DNA from: Desulfopila inferna
GTDB lineage: Bacteria; Desulfobacterota; Desulfobulbia; Desulfobulbales; Desulfocapsaceae
Length of the DNA stretch: 64,000 nt
Assembly (NCBI RefSeq): GCF_016919005.1
Contig: NZ_JAFFQE010000007.1
Span: 1-64,000, forward strand
Direction: 5' to 3'
Notes under the pieces: model-generated
What the model saw: the letters and a program-made list of their open reading frames with translations, nothing else
The model's database searches: none
Told to the model about the DNA's origin: nothing
Translations under genes and position numbers: made by a program
Shown here: piece by piece, positions 17,232 to 25,976 of the stretch
Layout: every line of letters begins with the position of its first letter
Numbering within the stretch: position 1 is the first letter of the stretch

Positions 17232-19094
17232 GTGCTCGATAAATTTAATAGCAGGCATATAACTGATATGCACAAACCTGCCTCCATTTCCAAAAGAATC
17301 AAAAACGCCCTGCGCATCGACCGCGCCTTTCTGCTGGTCTGGAAGGCCAGCCCCGGCTGGACCATTCTCTCTGTTTTCCTCACCGTTATCCAAGGCATCA
17401 TTCCGCTTCTGACCCTCTATATCATGAAGCTGATCATCGACGCCATCACCCTGGCAGTGAAAACAGGCGATGCTTCAGCAAGTTACCAGCAAGTCGTCTT
17501 CCTTATTGTCGTCGCTGCTCTTGTCGCCATTTTCCAGTCCGCCCTCGGCCTGCTCAACGGTTATGTCTCTGAGGCGCAAGGTGCCGTGGTCACCGACTAC
17601 GTTGCCACCACACTCCACCAAAAATCCATTGCCATCGATCTGGCCTATTACGAAAACCCCGAGTACTACGACACCCTCCATCGGGCCCAGCGGGAAGGGC
17701 CGTACCGCCCCACAAAGATAGTGAACGGACTTACCCAGACGCTGCAGAACGGAGTTTCCCTCATCGCCATGGTGGGCCTGCTGTTCATGTTCCATTGGGG
17801 AGTAGGCGTATTGTTGATCGTCTCGACCATGCCCGGTTTATTCGTTCAGATAATCCACTCCCGCAAGCACTTCGAATGGCAGAAAAAACGCACGGAAGAA
17901 GAACGGCGCGCCGGCTATTTCAGCAGTATTTTATCGTATAATTCATTCGCCAAGGAAATCCGACTGTTCGATCTCGGCGATTTCTTCAGCAACTCCTTCA
18001 ACTCTCTCCGCGCTCTGCTGCGTCGAGAAAAACTGGAGCTCAGCCGAAAAAAGAGCATAGCTCAGTTTTTCGTCCAGCTTTTTTCTTCCGTCATCTTTAT
18101 GGGATGTTTGATGCTGATCGCCATTCGCGCCATTAAGGGCGTGATCACCGTCGGTGATATGGTGATGTTCTATCAGGCTTTTCAGAGAGGTATCGGCTAT
18201 CTCAAAGGGCTGCTTGCCAATATAGCGGCATTATATGAAGACAATATGTTCGTGGCCTATTTCTTTGAGTTCCTCGATATCAAAAACGAGATCACCGATC
18301 CCGAAAACCCGGTAAATGTCCCGGCAAAATTTGCCCGGGGAATATCATTTGATCACGTATCCTTTCGCTATCCGGGCGAACGGGAGGCAGTACTCAAGGA
18401 TATCTCTTTTACCATCGGGGCAGGGGAGGTGGTGGCCCTGGTGGGCGCTAACGGGGCGGGGAAAAGCACACTGGTCAAACTTTTGTGCCGTCTCTATGAT
18501 CCGCAGCAGGGTTCAATAAAGATGGAGGGTTTTGATCTTCCCCGATTTAAAATCAAGGAGCTGCGCAGGCAGATCAGCGTTGTCTTCCAGGACTATGCCC
18601 AGTATTTTCTAACAGTCAAAGAGAATATCCGGCTGGGAGACACCACCATTCCCGAAGATTCCGCCAAAATTCAGGAGGCGGCCGTAAAGGCCAATGCCGA
18701 TTCCTTCATCAAAAAACTGCCTGATGGATATGACACCAATCTGGGACGCTGGTTTCAGACCGGCGAAGAACTCAGCATAGGAGAATGGCAGAAGATAGTC
18801 CTGGCCCGTGCCTTCCTCCGGGACTCCCAACTGATCATCCTCGATGAACCCACAAGTTCACTCGATGTTAATACCGAATACCATCTCTACATGAAATTCA
18901 GGGAACTGATTACCGGTCATTCCGCCTTGCTCATCAGCCACCGTTTTTCCACGGTCCGCATGGCAGATAGAATCATTGTCCTCGATGGCGGCAAAATAGC
19001 GGAAACAGGCACTCATAAAGAGCTTATCGCCCTCAAGGGAATTTATGCCGATATGTACACCAAACAGGCAGCCTGGCTGGATTCGCCAAATTAA
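17232..19094 (+). CDS. ABC exporter, fused permease and ATPase
   Basis: 620 residues: an N-terminal six-helix exporter domain (about 35-330) and a C-terminal nucleotide-binding domain with Walker A GANGAGKST (about residue 405), a Q-loop in VVFQDYAQYF, signature LSIGEWQK, Walker B LIILDEPTSSLD and the switch His in LISHRF. The signature LSIGEWQ is a variant of LSGGQ. There is no C39 peptidase domain. It resembles exporters linked to bacteriocin and other peptide systems as well as generic MsbA-like pumps. It converges with the minus-strand RiPP-like cassette at 19672-22602, so it is a candidate exporter for the modified peptide, but a different substrate remains possible. Confidence 0.9.
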   Translation: MLDKFNSRHITDMHKPASISKRIKNALRIDRAFLLVWKASPGWTILSVFLTVIQGIIPLLTLYIMKLIIDAITLAVKTGDASASYQQVVFLIVVAALVAIFQSALGLLNGYVSEAQGAVVTDYVATTLHQKSIAIDLAYYENPEYYDTLHRAQREGPYRPTKIVNGLTQTLQNGVSLIAMVGLLFMFHWGVGVLLIVSTMPGLFVQIIHSRKHFEWQKKRTEEERRAGYFSSILSYNSFAKEIRLFDLGDFFSNSFNSLRALLRREKLELSRKKSIAQFFVQLFSSVIFMGCLMLIAIRAIKGVITVGDMVMFYQAFQRGIGYLKGLLANIAALYEDNMFVAYFFEFLDIKNEITDPENPVNVPAKFARGISFDHVSFRYPGEREAVLKDISFTIGAGEVVALVGANGAGKSTLVKLLCRLYDPQQGSIKMEGFDLPRFKIKELRRQISVVFQDYAQYFLTVKENIRLGDTTIPEDSAKIQEAAVKANADSFIKKLPDGYDTNLGRWFQTGEELSIGEWQKIVLARAFLRDSQLIILDEPTSSLDVNTEYHLYMKFRELITGHSALLISHRFSTVRMADRIIVLDGGKIAETGTHKELIALKGIYADMYTKQAAWLDSPN

Positions 19095-19671
19095 ACTGGA
19101 AACTCCCTTCTACGTTATACTCCCCTCTATAAGGATAAAAGTTTAGATCCTCTCAAAGCCACCAGCTATCCGGATACAGAGTAATACGCCAGTTGAATCC
19201 AGCCCGCAAGCCTACCAGTAGGTTGGCGCTGACGAAGGAAGCCCAACGTTTTGCTCGCAGCCATTCCAATGAGTTATTATATTCCTCAAACTCCGTTACA
19301 CCGCCTGAACAAGAATGACGGTTCAAGTTAATACAGTAATAATTACTTATATTTCAGGACCTGACTCAACTGCTCCCGTTGATAAAGGCAAGAGCTATCT
19401 ATTCTATCCTGACTAGACCGGTTTTTCTGTTCAACTAAGGGTCGCCATTTTCGGTATCCAAAGGGAAGCAAACTGCGAACGATGGAGGAGCATATAGATT
19501 TGCAAACCGAGATGATCGAAGAGGTAATAACCATACCTTTTGAAAAGGTGCTGGTGTGATAGGTTACTGGCAGCAGTGCAGCCAGCTAAAGATTTATTTG
19601 GGCAATTAATTACTTCAGCTATTAGTTTTGAGTGGCGATATAAGCGATCCACTGCTTGATTGTCTTGCTTG
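19095..19671. other. Convergent intergenic region with a solitary REP element
   Basis: 577 bases between the ABC exporter and the RiPP-like cassette. A REP half element lies at 19218-19248 (GTAGGTTGGCGCTGACGAAG then GAAGCCCAAC). A GAATGACGG word lies at 19313-19321. Minus-strand open frames of 60-73 codons here lack ribosome binding sites and recognisable domains. No obvious T-run terminator was found. Confidence 0.5.
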
Positions 19672-20145
19672 TCAAATAGTGATTAACAACAGTTTTCGTA
19701 ATAACCCTAAAGCTCTCAAAAGAGAACGCCAAAAATAATAAATTCCATAACGTTTCAGGAAAAATTTCAAATAGAAGTACCTAGGATTACCCAAAGAATA
19801 CCAGATATCATTGATCTGGTATGCAACAACTTTCCCCAGTATTTCGGATCGAGGAAAGCAAGAGTCAGGGTGAGGGACGTTATCCCCCCAGGTTTGAATG
19901 TATTGTCTGTTGTTTCTTCGAAATTTCAGTGCTACCCTGTGAAATATAGTTCCGATTCCTTCCTTTTTAAATAAAACGACATCCCCTAATCGAACCGCAT
20001 CAGGAGTAATTGGTAAAATACGAACCATCGCTCCCTCCACAACTGTAGGAGCCATACTTGCACCCTTCGATCGTACTGTGACTCCATGGCCTTCAGCAAA
20101 AAAGGTTTTTATTAAGATTTCAAATTCAACACTTTGCAGTTTCAG
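19672..20145 (-). CDS. S26-like signal peptidase of the RiPP-like cassette (non-ATG start)
   Basis: The catalytic core reads RSKGASMAPTV (nucleophile Ser of SMxP), RLGDVVLFKK and FHRVALKF, then TWGDN. This order matches Sec11/S26B-type signal peptidases, with the His in the HR motif. A downstream ATG at 20055 would start inside SMAP and remove the nucleophile, so translation must begin upstream. No ATG, GTG or TTG exists in frame back to the stop near 20222. The best candidate is CTG at 20145, which overlaps the stop of the kinase gene (CTGA) and has AGGGGTG just before it, giving 157 residues. A hydrophobic C-terminal segment is present. It may cleave the leader of the precursor peptide; that role is inferred. 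Confidence 0.75.
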   Translation of the reverse strand: MKLQSVEFEILIKTFFAEGHGVTVRSKGASMAPTVVEGAMVRILPITPDAVRLGDVVLFKKEGIGTIFHRVALKFRRNNRQYIQTWGDNVPHPDSCFPRSEILGKVVAYQINDIWYSLGNPRYFYLKFFLKRYGIYYFWRSLLRALGLLRKLLLITI

Positions 20146-20984
20146 AGCACACCCCTGATTGTATTTATTGCTGATTTTTCTGGAACGAATCCAAAATCGT
20201 AAATAGGAACTATTCGGATAATCTCATTAATAAGGTCAATGGCAGGAGGAATTGTTATTGGCAGCCAGTTAAAAAATCTCACATTTTTTAAAAGTCTTGC
20301 AGCTGCCCCTTGCGGAGTACATTTTTGCAATTCGTTTTTTGAAGAATGTCGAAGAAAAAAAATTGCCTTAATTGGACCAGACAATGGAGCTTTTCTCCCA
20401 AATGCGCCTGGCCATGGTGTTGCATATGCCCAGGGGGTGCTTTCATGTATTTTCACAAAAGGATTTTCTTCGGTAAGACAACTGAAACCAGATTCAGCGA
20501 CTATTCGGCTAAGGGTAGTTTTTCCCGTTCCGCTATTACCTAAAAAGAGGACTGTATGACCATCTATAAATGAAAGTGAACCATGAAGCAACGCTCCTCC
20601 GTTTAGCGATAACCATCCCCAGAGAACGAATAGAACCCAAGGAGACCCCTCGAAAGGCTCAGGGAAAGGATATAAATTGCCGTGTATTTTCCAGGCATGG
20701 CAATAAGAGAACCCTTGTGCAGCTAAAAGCTGTCCTTCCCGACGACTGAACAAGAAACCGCCAGAAACCGGCAACACATTAGTAACTGATTTGCTATCTT
20801 TTATTAAACCTATTTCTTCGATATTTGGAAGAGTTGCACTATACAGCAGTTTAATTCGTGCTTTCTCTTTCGCCGAATCCTCGTTGCATAGAAAATGGTT
20901 GAAAGTGTCCGATAATAAAGGAACTTTTCCGTCAAAACAAAGACTGAGTCTTAAGCCAGCAACCTCAATTGTAATAGAGTCCAA
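20142..20984 (-). CDS. HprK-like kinase of a RiPP-type cassette
   Basis: 280 residues with P-loop GNSGTGKTTL at about 149-158, preceded by GALLHGSLSFIDGHTVLFLG. This is the arrangement of the HPr kinase C-terminal fold and of HprK-related proteins found in lasso-peptide and PqqD-associated clusters. The N-terminal half (LSLCFDGKVPLLSD..) is not a known HPr kinase domain. HprK-like kinases in paeninodin-type clusters phosphorylate the precursor, and a similar role on the Ser/Thr-rich peptide encoded next door is plausible but unproven. The start is immediately after the precursor stop (20985), and the S26-like gene overlaps its end. No HPr or PTS genes lie nearby. Confidence 0.8.
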   Translation of the reverse strand: MDSITIEVAGLRLSLCFDGKVPLLSDTFNHFLCNEDSAKEKARIKLLYSATLPNIEEIGLIKDSKSVTNVLPVSGGFLFSRREGQLLAAQGFSYCHAWKIHGNLYPFPEPFEGSPWVLFVLWGWLSLNGGALLHGSLSFIDGHTVLFLGNSGTGKTTLSRIVAESGFSCLTEENPFVKIHESTPWAYATPWPGAFGRKAPLSGPIKAIFFLRHSSKNELQKCTPQGAAARLLKNVRFFNWLPITIPPAIDLINEIIRIVPIYDFGFVPEKSAINTIRGVL

Positions 20985-21170
20985 TTATTTTGCTGGGCAG
21001 TTACGTGTTCCCTCGGGATCAGTACACCCATAATTATCAGCGGAGGATGTACTTTGCCTTGAATCAGAGGGCGTTGAGCAAAGAGCCAGAACATCCTTGT
21101 CATGTTCTAATGTCACAACTTCCATATGAGGTGCTATCCATTTCTTCTTGCTCATTTTTTTCTCCATCAT
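20985..21170 (-). CDS. Candidate RiPP precursor peptide
   Basis: 61 residues beginning MMEKKMSKKKW. The N-terminal part has KKKWIAPHMEVV, similar to the KKWxxPxL leader pattern of PqqD/RRE-recognised peptides, followed by an acidic stretch and LAL. The C-terminal half holds Cys31, Cys49 and Cys58 in a Ser/Thr/Asp/Asn-rich tail ending NCPAK. There is no signal peptide or known domain. Its first ATG overlaps the stop of the radical SAM gene (ATGA), with GAGGAA just upstream; a third Met at codon 6 has GGAG upstream and is an alternative start. Position between a radical SAM enzyme with its PqqD-like partner and an HprK-like kinase makes it the likely substrate. The modification is not known. 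Confidence 0.75.
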   Translation of the reverse strand: MMEKKMSKKKWIAPHMEVVTLEHDKDVLALCSTPSDSRQSTSSADNYGCTDPEGTRNCPAK

Positions 21171-22297
21171 AATTCCTCATTTGTTTTTTGTTTCATTATC
21201 TCGGGCAGTTCGGATAATCTATCTAATAACCCCAGTGCCTTGGCGCGCTCCCAGCCCAATGTACAGTAAAACTCTGATGGTCCTGTTGGAGGAGATCCCT
21301 CCAGTACGGCCTTAGCAACACAATTCATACAAATATCCGCCAGGTCGCAAGACTGACAAGGACCAGGCTTCCAGTCAAAGGAGTCCAGCATCTTAGGAAT
21401 CGCATTATACCAACCATCGTTGACAGACCCTGAACAAAGGTCGTATTTTATGCTATCAAATTGGAGGCAAGGGTGTAGCCCACCATAAGGATCAATGTGA
21501 AATAATCCTTTTCCTATTCCGCACCTAAAAGGCTTCTCTTCAGACTTACTCATAGGTTGCCAATGTTCAGCCCTTGCCATCATCTCAGCCCAGCGAGTTG
21601 GATCTTCTAATTCAAGTTTAACAATTTCTTTTGGTGAAAGAATTACAGACTCCGGATACATGCCACCTTGTTCGTAGCAGCCAACTAAGTCAGTTCCCCA
21701 ACAAAAAAGATCGCAATATTGTAAAGAAATATCTTTTATCGCATGAAATTCATCTTTGTTAAGGCGCGAAAATGTACCTTTGACCTGTAGGTGTATCTTT
21801 CTTTGCTTCAGCAGCTCAAGCGCGGTCTTAACTTTATGAAACATTCCATCGTTTCCAGTCACTCGCTTATAAGTATCTTCACATGCACCATAAAGGGTAG
21901 TTGAAATTAATGTCGGGGTCCATTCTGCGAAGAAATCCGCCAGATCCTCATCAATTAAGGATGCATTGGTGAATAAGCTGGTTAAGTACCCTTTCTTTTT
22001 CGCTACAACCCAGAGCTCCCGAAAATTTTTATATAGTAGAGGTTCTCCTCCTGTGAAAGTAACAGAAATGACACCCATTTCAGCACATTCATCAAGAATG
22101 CGATCCCAATCATTAAGCGTTAATTCTTGCTTTTGGATTAAGGTGTTCTCGTGAAGACAACAATAGCAATGTTTACAGGAAAAATTACATCGTCTGGTTA
22201 TTTCGATGGTCATACCTGGTGTGAATTTCTCGGTATTTTTAGCAATACGATTCACCAGCTTACCAAGACTAATTTCACTAATATGACATACACTCAT
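21167..22297 (-). CDS. Radical SAM/SPASM peptide-modifying enzyme
   Basis: The [4Fe-4S] motif CNFSCKHC (CxxxCxxC) lies near residue 40 after MTIEITRR, followed by FTGGEPLL, the SAM-binding GGE motif. A C-terminal SPASM-type region has Cys residues in RCGIGKGLFHIDPYGGLHPCLQ and CQSCDLADICMNCVAK, enough for auxiliary clusters. These enzymes install C-C, C-S or similar bonds in peptides. The start at ATG 22297 is chosen; a TTG at 22309 overlapping the PqqD-like stop is possible. It sits between the PqqD-like gene and the precursor, overlapping the latter, so the cassette is translationally coupled. Confidence 0.93.
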   Translation of the reverse strand: MSVCHISEISLGKLVNRIAKNTEKFTPGMTIEITRRCNFSCKHCYCCLHENTLIQKQELTLNDWDRILDECAEMGVISVTFTGGEPLLYKNFRELWVVAKKKGYLTSLFTNASLIDEDLADFFAEWTPTLISTTLYGACEDTYKRVTGNDGMFHKVKTALELLKQRKIHLQVKGTFSRLNKDEFHAIKDISLQYCDLFCWGTDLVGCYEQGGMYPESVILSPKEIVKLELEDPTRWAEMMARAEHWQPMSKSEEKPFRCGIGKGLFHIDPYGGLHPCLQFDSIKYDLCSGSVNDGWYNAIPKMLDSFDWKPGPCQSCDLADICMNCVAKAVLEGSPPTGPSEFYCTLGWERAKALGLLDRLSELPEIMKQKTNEEL

Positions 22298-22305
22298 AAT
22301 CAGAC

Positions 22306-22602
22306 TCAATTATCAATCAGATCAAGGAAATCTCTATCGAAAAATTCTTTTACTAAGGGACCAATATCTTGATAAATTTTTTGTTCGGGGGAGTTATATT
22401 CCTCATGAAGAGCGGCAGCAAGTTCTCTTAATGTTATAAAATTCTCCAACTTACTCCACAGTACCGATGCTGTCTCATTTAATACATACACTTTTTGTAA
22501 ATCGGCACCAGTTTGATTAATCGGAACTAAAAATGTTTCTCCAGCAACTTGTCTCTCTACTATCGAATCTTTCCGCTTAAAGGGTACGTCAATATTTTTC
22601 AT
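22306..22602 (-). CDS. PqqD-like peptide-recognition protein (RRE)
   Basis: 98 residues with the PqqD layout: a beta-strand region (VPFKRKDSIVERQVAGETFLVPINQ), then VYVLNETASVLWSKLEN, TLRELAAALHEEY and a C-terminal helix with LVKEFFDRDFLDLI. PqqD-type RiPP recognition elements bind the leader peptide and deliver it to the radical SAM enzyme. It is the first gene of the minus-strand cassette; the AT-rich region upstream probably holds its promoter. The ribosome binding site is weak. Confidence 0.88.
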   Translation of the reverse strand: MKNIDVPFKRKDSIVERQVAGETFLVPINQTGADLQKVYVLNETASVLWSKLENFITLRELAAALHEEYNSPEQKIYQDIGPLVKEFFDRDFLDLIDN

Positions 22603-23176
22603 ATTCAGTCAATAAATTATGTCCAGTTTTGTTATAAAAGAAAATACTTTTACAAGTAATTAGATTCTAATAATAATCTTTCCTATGTAGAATATATAAT
22701 TGGATAAAAATCAAGAGAAAAAACAGAACTACGTCACTTTACTGCTCCACCGTCATAAGATTTCCCGATAATTAGATAATCAGCAATTAAAATTCAACCA
22801 CGTCAACCACAACAAATCCAAATCCAACCCCCACCGTCAAAAAAAATCGCACAACCAACCCCTTAATAACTAACCCCTAAGATTTAATACAAAAACCCAA
22901 TTTTTCTATTTACTCCATAATAAGGATAGTGTTTAATGCCCCAGACTCAGGGATTGGTTAGTGAATAAGAAGTACTTTTACGCAGTATCAGTAACGTCAC
23001 CTGATACTTCTTCAGAACTTAATGAAGGATGTTTCATTTCATGATCCATCTTCCTTCTTTATTCTTACCAATGTTTTCCTTAATAAAGAGATACCGGTTG
23101 TTCCACATAATAACGATGGAATTAATCTGCTTCTCTATTTGTAAAAAAACAAACTAGATCTTTAAGATCCGCACTA
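22603..23176. promoter_or_regulatory. Divergent intergenic region with EPS leader copy B and a hairpin
   Basis: 574 AT-rich bases between the divergent PqqD-like and UDP-sugar dehydrogenase genes. At 22907-22953 the sequence repeats the gmd leader (TATTTACTCC, GATAGTGT-T-TAATGCC, CAGGGAT). AGTATCAG (22984-22991) and CTGATACT (23001-23008) form an 8-bp hairpin. TTAATCTGCTTCTCT at 23122-23136 is also shared with the gmd leader. A 40-codon frame at 23022-23144 has no clear ribosome binding site and is not called as a gene. Confidence 0.5.
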
Positions 23177-24463
23177 ATGTTAAAATCAACTATAGGTATC
23201 GTAGGCCTGGGCTATGTAGGACTCCCCCTTGCGGTAATCTTCGCCCAAAAATACAAAACCATCGGCTTCGATATCAAAGCCGAGGCCATAGAGAACTACA
23301 GGCAGGGCATCGACCACAACAACGAAGTGGATGCCGAGGGATTCAAGGCCGCTCGATACATCACCTATACCGCAGAGGCTCAAGATCTGCAGGCAGCGGA
23401 TTTCATAATCATTGCAGTCCCAACCCCAATCGATGCCGCCAATCAGCCGGATCTCACCCCACTAATCAGTGCCTCAAAAATCGCCGGAGCAAACCTTAAA
23501 AAAGGCGCAACCGTCATCTATGAGTCCACCGTTTTTCCAGGTGCCACCGAAGATATCTGTGTCCCGATTCTGGAAGAAATGTCAGGACGAAAATGGAAGC
23601 AGGACTTTTTCGTCGGTTATTCTCCGGAACGCATTAACCCCGGTGACAAAGAACATACCCTGACCACCATTACCAAGGTGGTCTCCGGCGACACCCAGGA
23701 AACGCTGAAGAAAGTATCCCGACTCTACAGCTCCATAGTTAAGGCCGGTGTCTTTGAAGCAGCTTCAATCAAAGAAGCGGAAGCCGCAAAAGTTATCGAA
23801 AACACTCAGCGCGATCTCAATATCGCTTTGGTCAATGAACTCGCCATTATCTTTGACAAATTGGGCATTGATACTAAAAACGTTCTCGATGCCGCAGGCT
23901 CAAAATGGAACTTCCTACCCTTCAAACCCGGCCTGGTCGGCGGCCACTGCATAGGTGTTGATCCGTACTATCTCACCTGGAAGGCCGAATCCGTCGGCTA
24001 CAATCCCCAGGTTATCCTCTCCGGCCGCAGAATAAACGATAATATGGGCAAATTCATCGCTGAGAAAACAGTGAAGATGATGCTTAACGGGGGAGTAGAG
24101 GTCAAAAACACCAAGGTGGGGATTTTAGGCCTCACGTTTAAAGAAAACTGTCCTGATCTACGCAATTCGAAAGTTATTGATATTATAGATGAGCTCAATT
24201 CTTATGGCGTGCAGACTATGGCGCACGATCCACTGGTATCTTCACAACAGGCATTTACATATGCAAATATCGAGCTTGCAGATTTCCAGGACTTCCATGA
24301 TCTGGGAGCACTTATTATTGCAGTTCCCCACAGGCAGTATACGGAGTTGAATATAAAAGATTTTGTCAGGACCCTAAAACCCAACGGCTGCATTATCGAT
24401 GTGAAATCAATGCTTGATCTGGAAGAGATTAAAAAACAAGAGTGCAATTTTTGGCGATTGTGA
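23177..24463 (+). CDS. UDP-N-acetyl-hexosamine 6-dehydrogenase (WbpO/TviB type)
   Basis: 428 residues of the UDP-glucose/GDP-mannose dehydrogenase family: NAD loop GLGYVGLP near residue 10, YESTVFPG before the dimer region, then the catalytic Cys in GLVGGHCIGVDPYYL and a C-terminal UDP-binding domain (GILGLTFKENCPDLRNSK). The motif set matches WbpO/TviB-like enzymes that oxidise UDP-GalNAc or UDP-GlcNAc to the uronate. Together with the epimerase at 5023, this predicts UDP-GalNAcA as a precursor. Start at ATG 23177; upstream context carries the EPS leader copy B. Substrate is family-based inference. Confidence 0.92.
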   Translation: MLKSTIGIVGLGYVGLPLAVIFAQKYKTIGFDIKAEAIENYRQGIDHNNEVDAEGFKAARYITYTAEAQDLQAADFIIIAVPTPIDAANQPDLTPLISASKIAGANLKKGATVIYESTVFPGATEDICVPILEEMSGRKWKQDFFVGYSPERINPGDKEHTLTTITKVVSGDTQETLKKVSRLYSSIVKAGVFEAASIKEAEAAKVIENTQRDLNIALVNELAIIFDKLGIDTKNVLDAAGSKWNFLPFKPGLVGGHCIGVDPYYLTWKAESVGYNPQVILSGRRINDNMGKFIAEKTVKMMLNGGVEVKNTKVGILGLTFKENCPDLRNSKVIDIIDELNSYGVQTMAHDPLVSSQQAFTYANIELADFQDFHDLGALIIAVPHRQYTELNIKDFVRTLKPNGCIIDVKSMLDLEEIKKQECNFWRL

Positions 24464-24626
24464 ACTATGATGGCGGTTTACAGGGAAATACAGAACCTTG
24501 GCATTTTACCTTTTGGCCAGCCATCGAAAGTTTTAGAACTGCGATCAGACGGTTAGAATTAAACATAATACTCACAAGAGTCATGCAAAGACTTGCCCCA
24601 AGCTATTCTAGTGAGAGAAGTATATT

Positions 24627-25976
24627 ATGATTCATCGAATCCGAATATACCTTACATCCACGGGGTTGGGCCCAGATATCGTGCGAGCCATGGTTGGTAG
24701 TGTGGGGATTCGCATCGTTGGAATGCTCTGTGCATTTTTGGTTGGTATACAACTTGCGCGTACCTTAGGTGCAGATGGTTATGGTGTTTATGGGTTAGCT
24801 TTGTCTATTCTTTCTATAGGAGCAATTCCCATGCAATTCGGCCTACCAGCATTATTGACACGGGAGGTCGCAGCTGCTGAAGTAAAAAATGATTGGCCAA
24901 TAATACGTGGTGTATTACGTTGGTCAAACCGCACAGTACTAATGTTGTCATTTGTCACATCAATCGTGATCTTAACAGCTTTGCTCATCTTTAAGGACCA
25001 AATAGATAGTGAGTTGCAATATGCATTAATTGCTGGATTATTGTTAATGCCGCTTGTCGCATTGGGGAATCTGCGTGGAGCCGCACTACGTGGCTTGCGC
25101 CATATTGTGAAAGGGCAATTTCCTGACATTATCATCCGTCCAGCAATGTTTTCTTTGATGTTGCTTTTTGTACCAATTATTTTAACTCGAGGACTTAATC
25201 CAGTTAATGCAATGGTTGCACACTCCATTGCAGCAGTAATTTCATTTACAGTAGCGGGAGCTTTACTTCGGGTTGTTTTGCCAGCAGCTTGTAAAGATAC
25301 TTTACCAGAAATTCGGGCAAAGCTGTGGTGGAAGAGTGCCATACCGATGGCATTGGCAGAAGGCTTACGGTTGTTGCAGGGTAATTTGTCTATTTTGCTT
25401 TTAGGGGTAATCTCCACAACTGCTATGGTGGGAGTTTTTCGAGTGGCAAGTTCCACGGCAATGCTTTTAATTGTTCCAGTCAGTCTAATCCATACAGTTT
25501 CTGCCACCTTTTTCTCACGTTTATATGCTGCTAAGGACTATCAGAGATTGCAACTCATGTTAAAATGGGTTTCTTTAGCAATGGTTTTAGGAGTTTTTGT
25601 GGTTACCCTACCTTTTCTTCTGGTTGGTGAGCAACTCCTTGCTTCAGTTTTTGGCGCTGAGTTTCTTTTGTCCAATACCCCTTTGCTCATACTTAGCGCT
25701 GGTAGTATGATTGGTTCTGCATTTGGAGCTAGCGTAACCTTGTTAAATATGACAAATCACGAGAAGCGGGTAACGCGGGCCTTTGGATTGTCCTTATTGA
25801 TTTTGGGGGTGGGGGCACCGTTATGTATAATGTTGTGGGGCGCCGTAGGAGCAGCATTGGCCAACTCGATTGCATTTATTTCGTTTAGTGTGCTTACATG
25901 GTGGGATGTGCGGCATCTTTTGCATTTAGATACATCACTAATTGCATTCATTAGGCTAGATGCTCGTTACAAATAA
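24627..25976 (+). CDS. Polysaccharide flippase (Wzx-like)
   Basis: 449 residues, almost entirely hydrophobic, with about 12-14 transmembrane segments and the MATE/MVF-like opening RIVGMLCAFLVGIQLARTLGADGYGVYG, whose LGxxGYG pattern is typical of Wzx proteins. It would move lipid-linked repeat units across the inner membrane. Codon use is clearly more AT-rich than in the flanking sugar-nucleotide genes, a sign of horizontal exchange that is common for wzx/wzy. The start at ATG 24627 is chosen by length. It is preceded by a 163-base gap after the dehydrogenase gene. Confidence 0.88.
   Translation: MIHRIRIYLTSTGLGPDIVRAMVGSVGIRIVGMLCAFLVGIQLARTLGADGYGVYGLALSILSIGAIPMQFGLPALLTREVAAAEVKNDWPIIRGVLRWSNRTVLMLSFVTSIVILTALLIFKDQIDSELQYALIAGLLLMPLVALGNLRGAALRGLRHIVKGQFPDIIIRPAMFSLMLLFVPIILTRGLNPVNAMVAHSIAAVISFTVAGALLRVVLPAACKDTLPEIRAKLWWKSAIPMALAEGLRLLQGNLSILLLGVISTTAMVGVFRVASSTAMLLIVPVSLIHTVSATFFSRLYAAKDYQRLQLMLKWVSLAMVLGVFVVTLPFLLVGEQLLASVFGAEFLLSNTPLLILSAGSMIGSAFGASVTLLNMTNHEKRVTRAFGLSLLILGVGAPLCIMLWGAVGAALANSIAFISFSVLTWWDVRHLLHLDTSLIAFIRLDARYK

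Noticed and set aside
19431-19652. Minus-strand frame of 73 codons beside the S26-like gene
   Set aside because: No ribosome binding site, no known domain; likely chance or a decayed fragment that I cannot place.
19672-22602. Lasso peptide cluster
   Set aside because: There is no asparagine-synthetase-like cyclase or transglutaminase-like protease; a radical SAM enzyme is present instead.
23022-23144. 40-codon frame starting MKDVSFHD in the divergent region before the UDP-sugar dehydrogenase gene
   Set aside because: No clear ribosome binding site, and the sequence overlaps the shared leader words.
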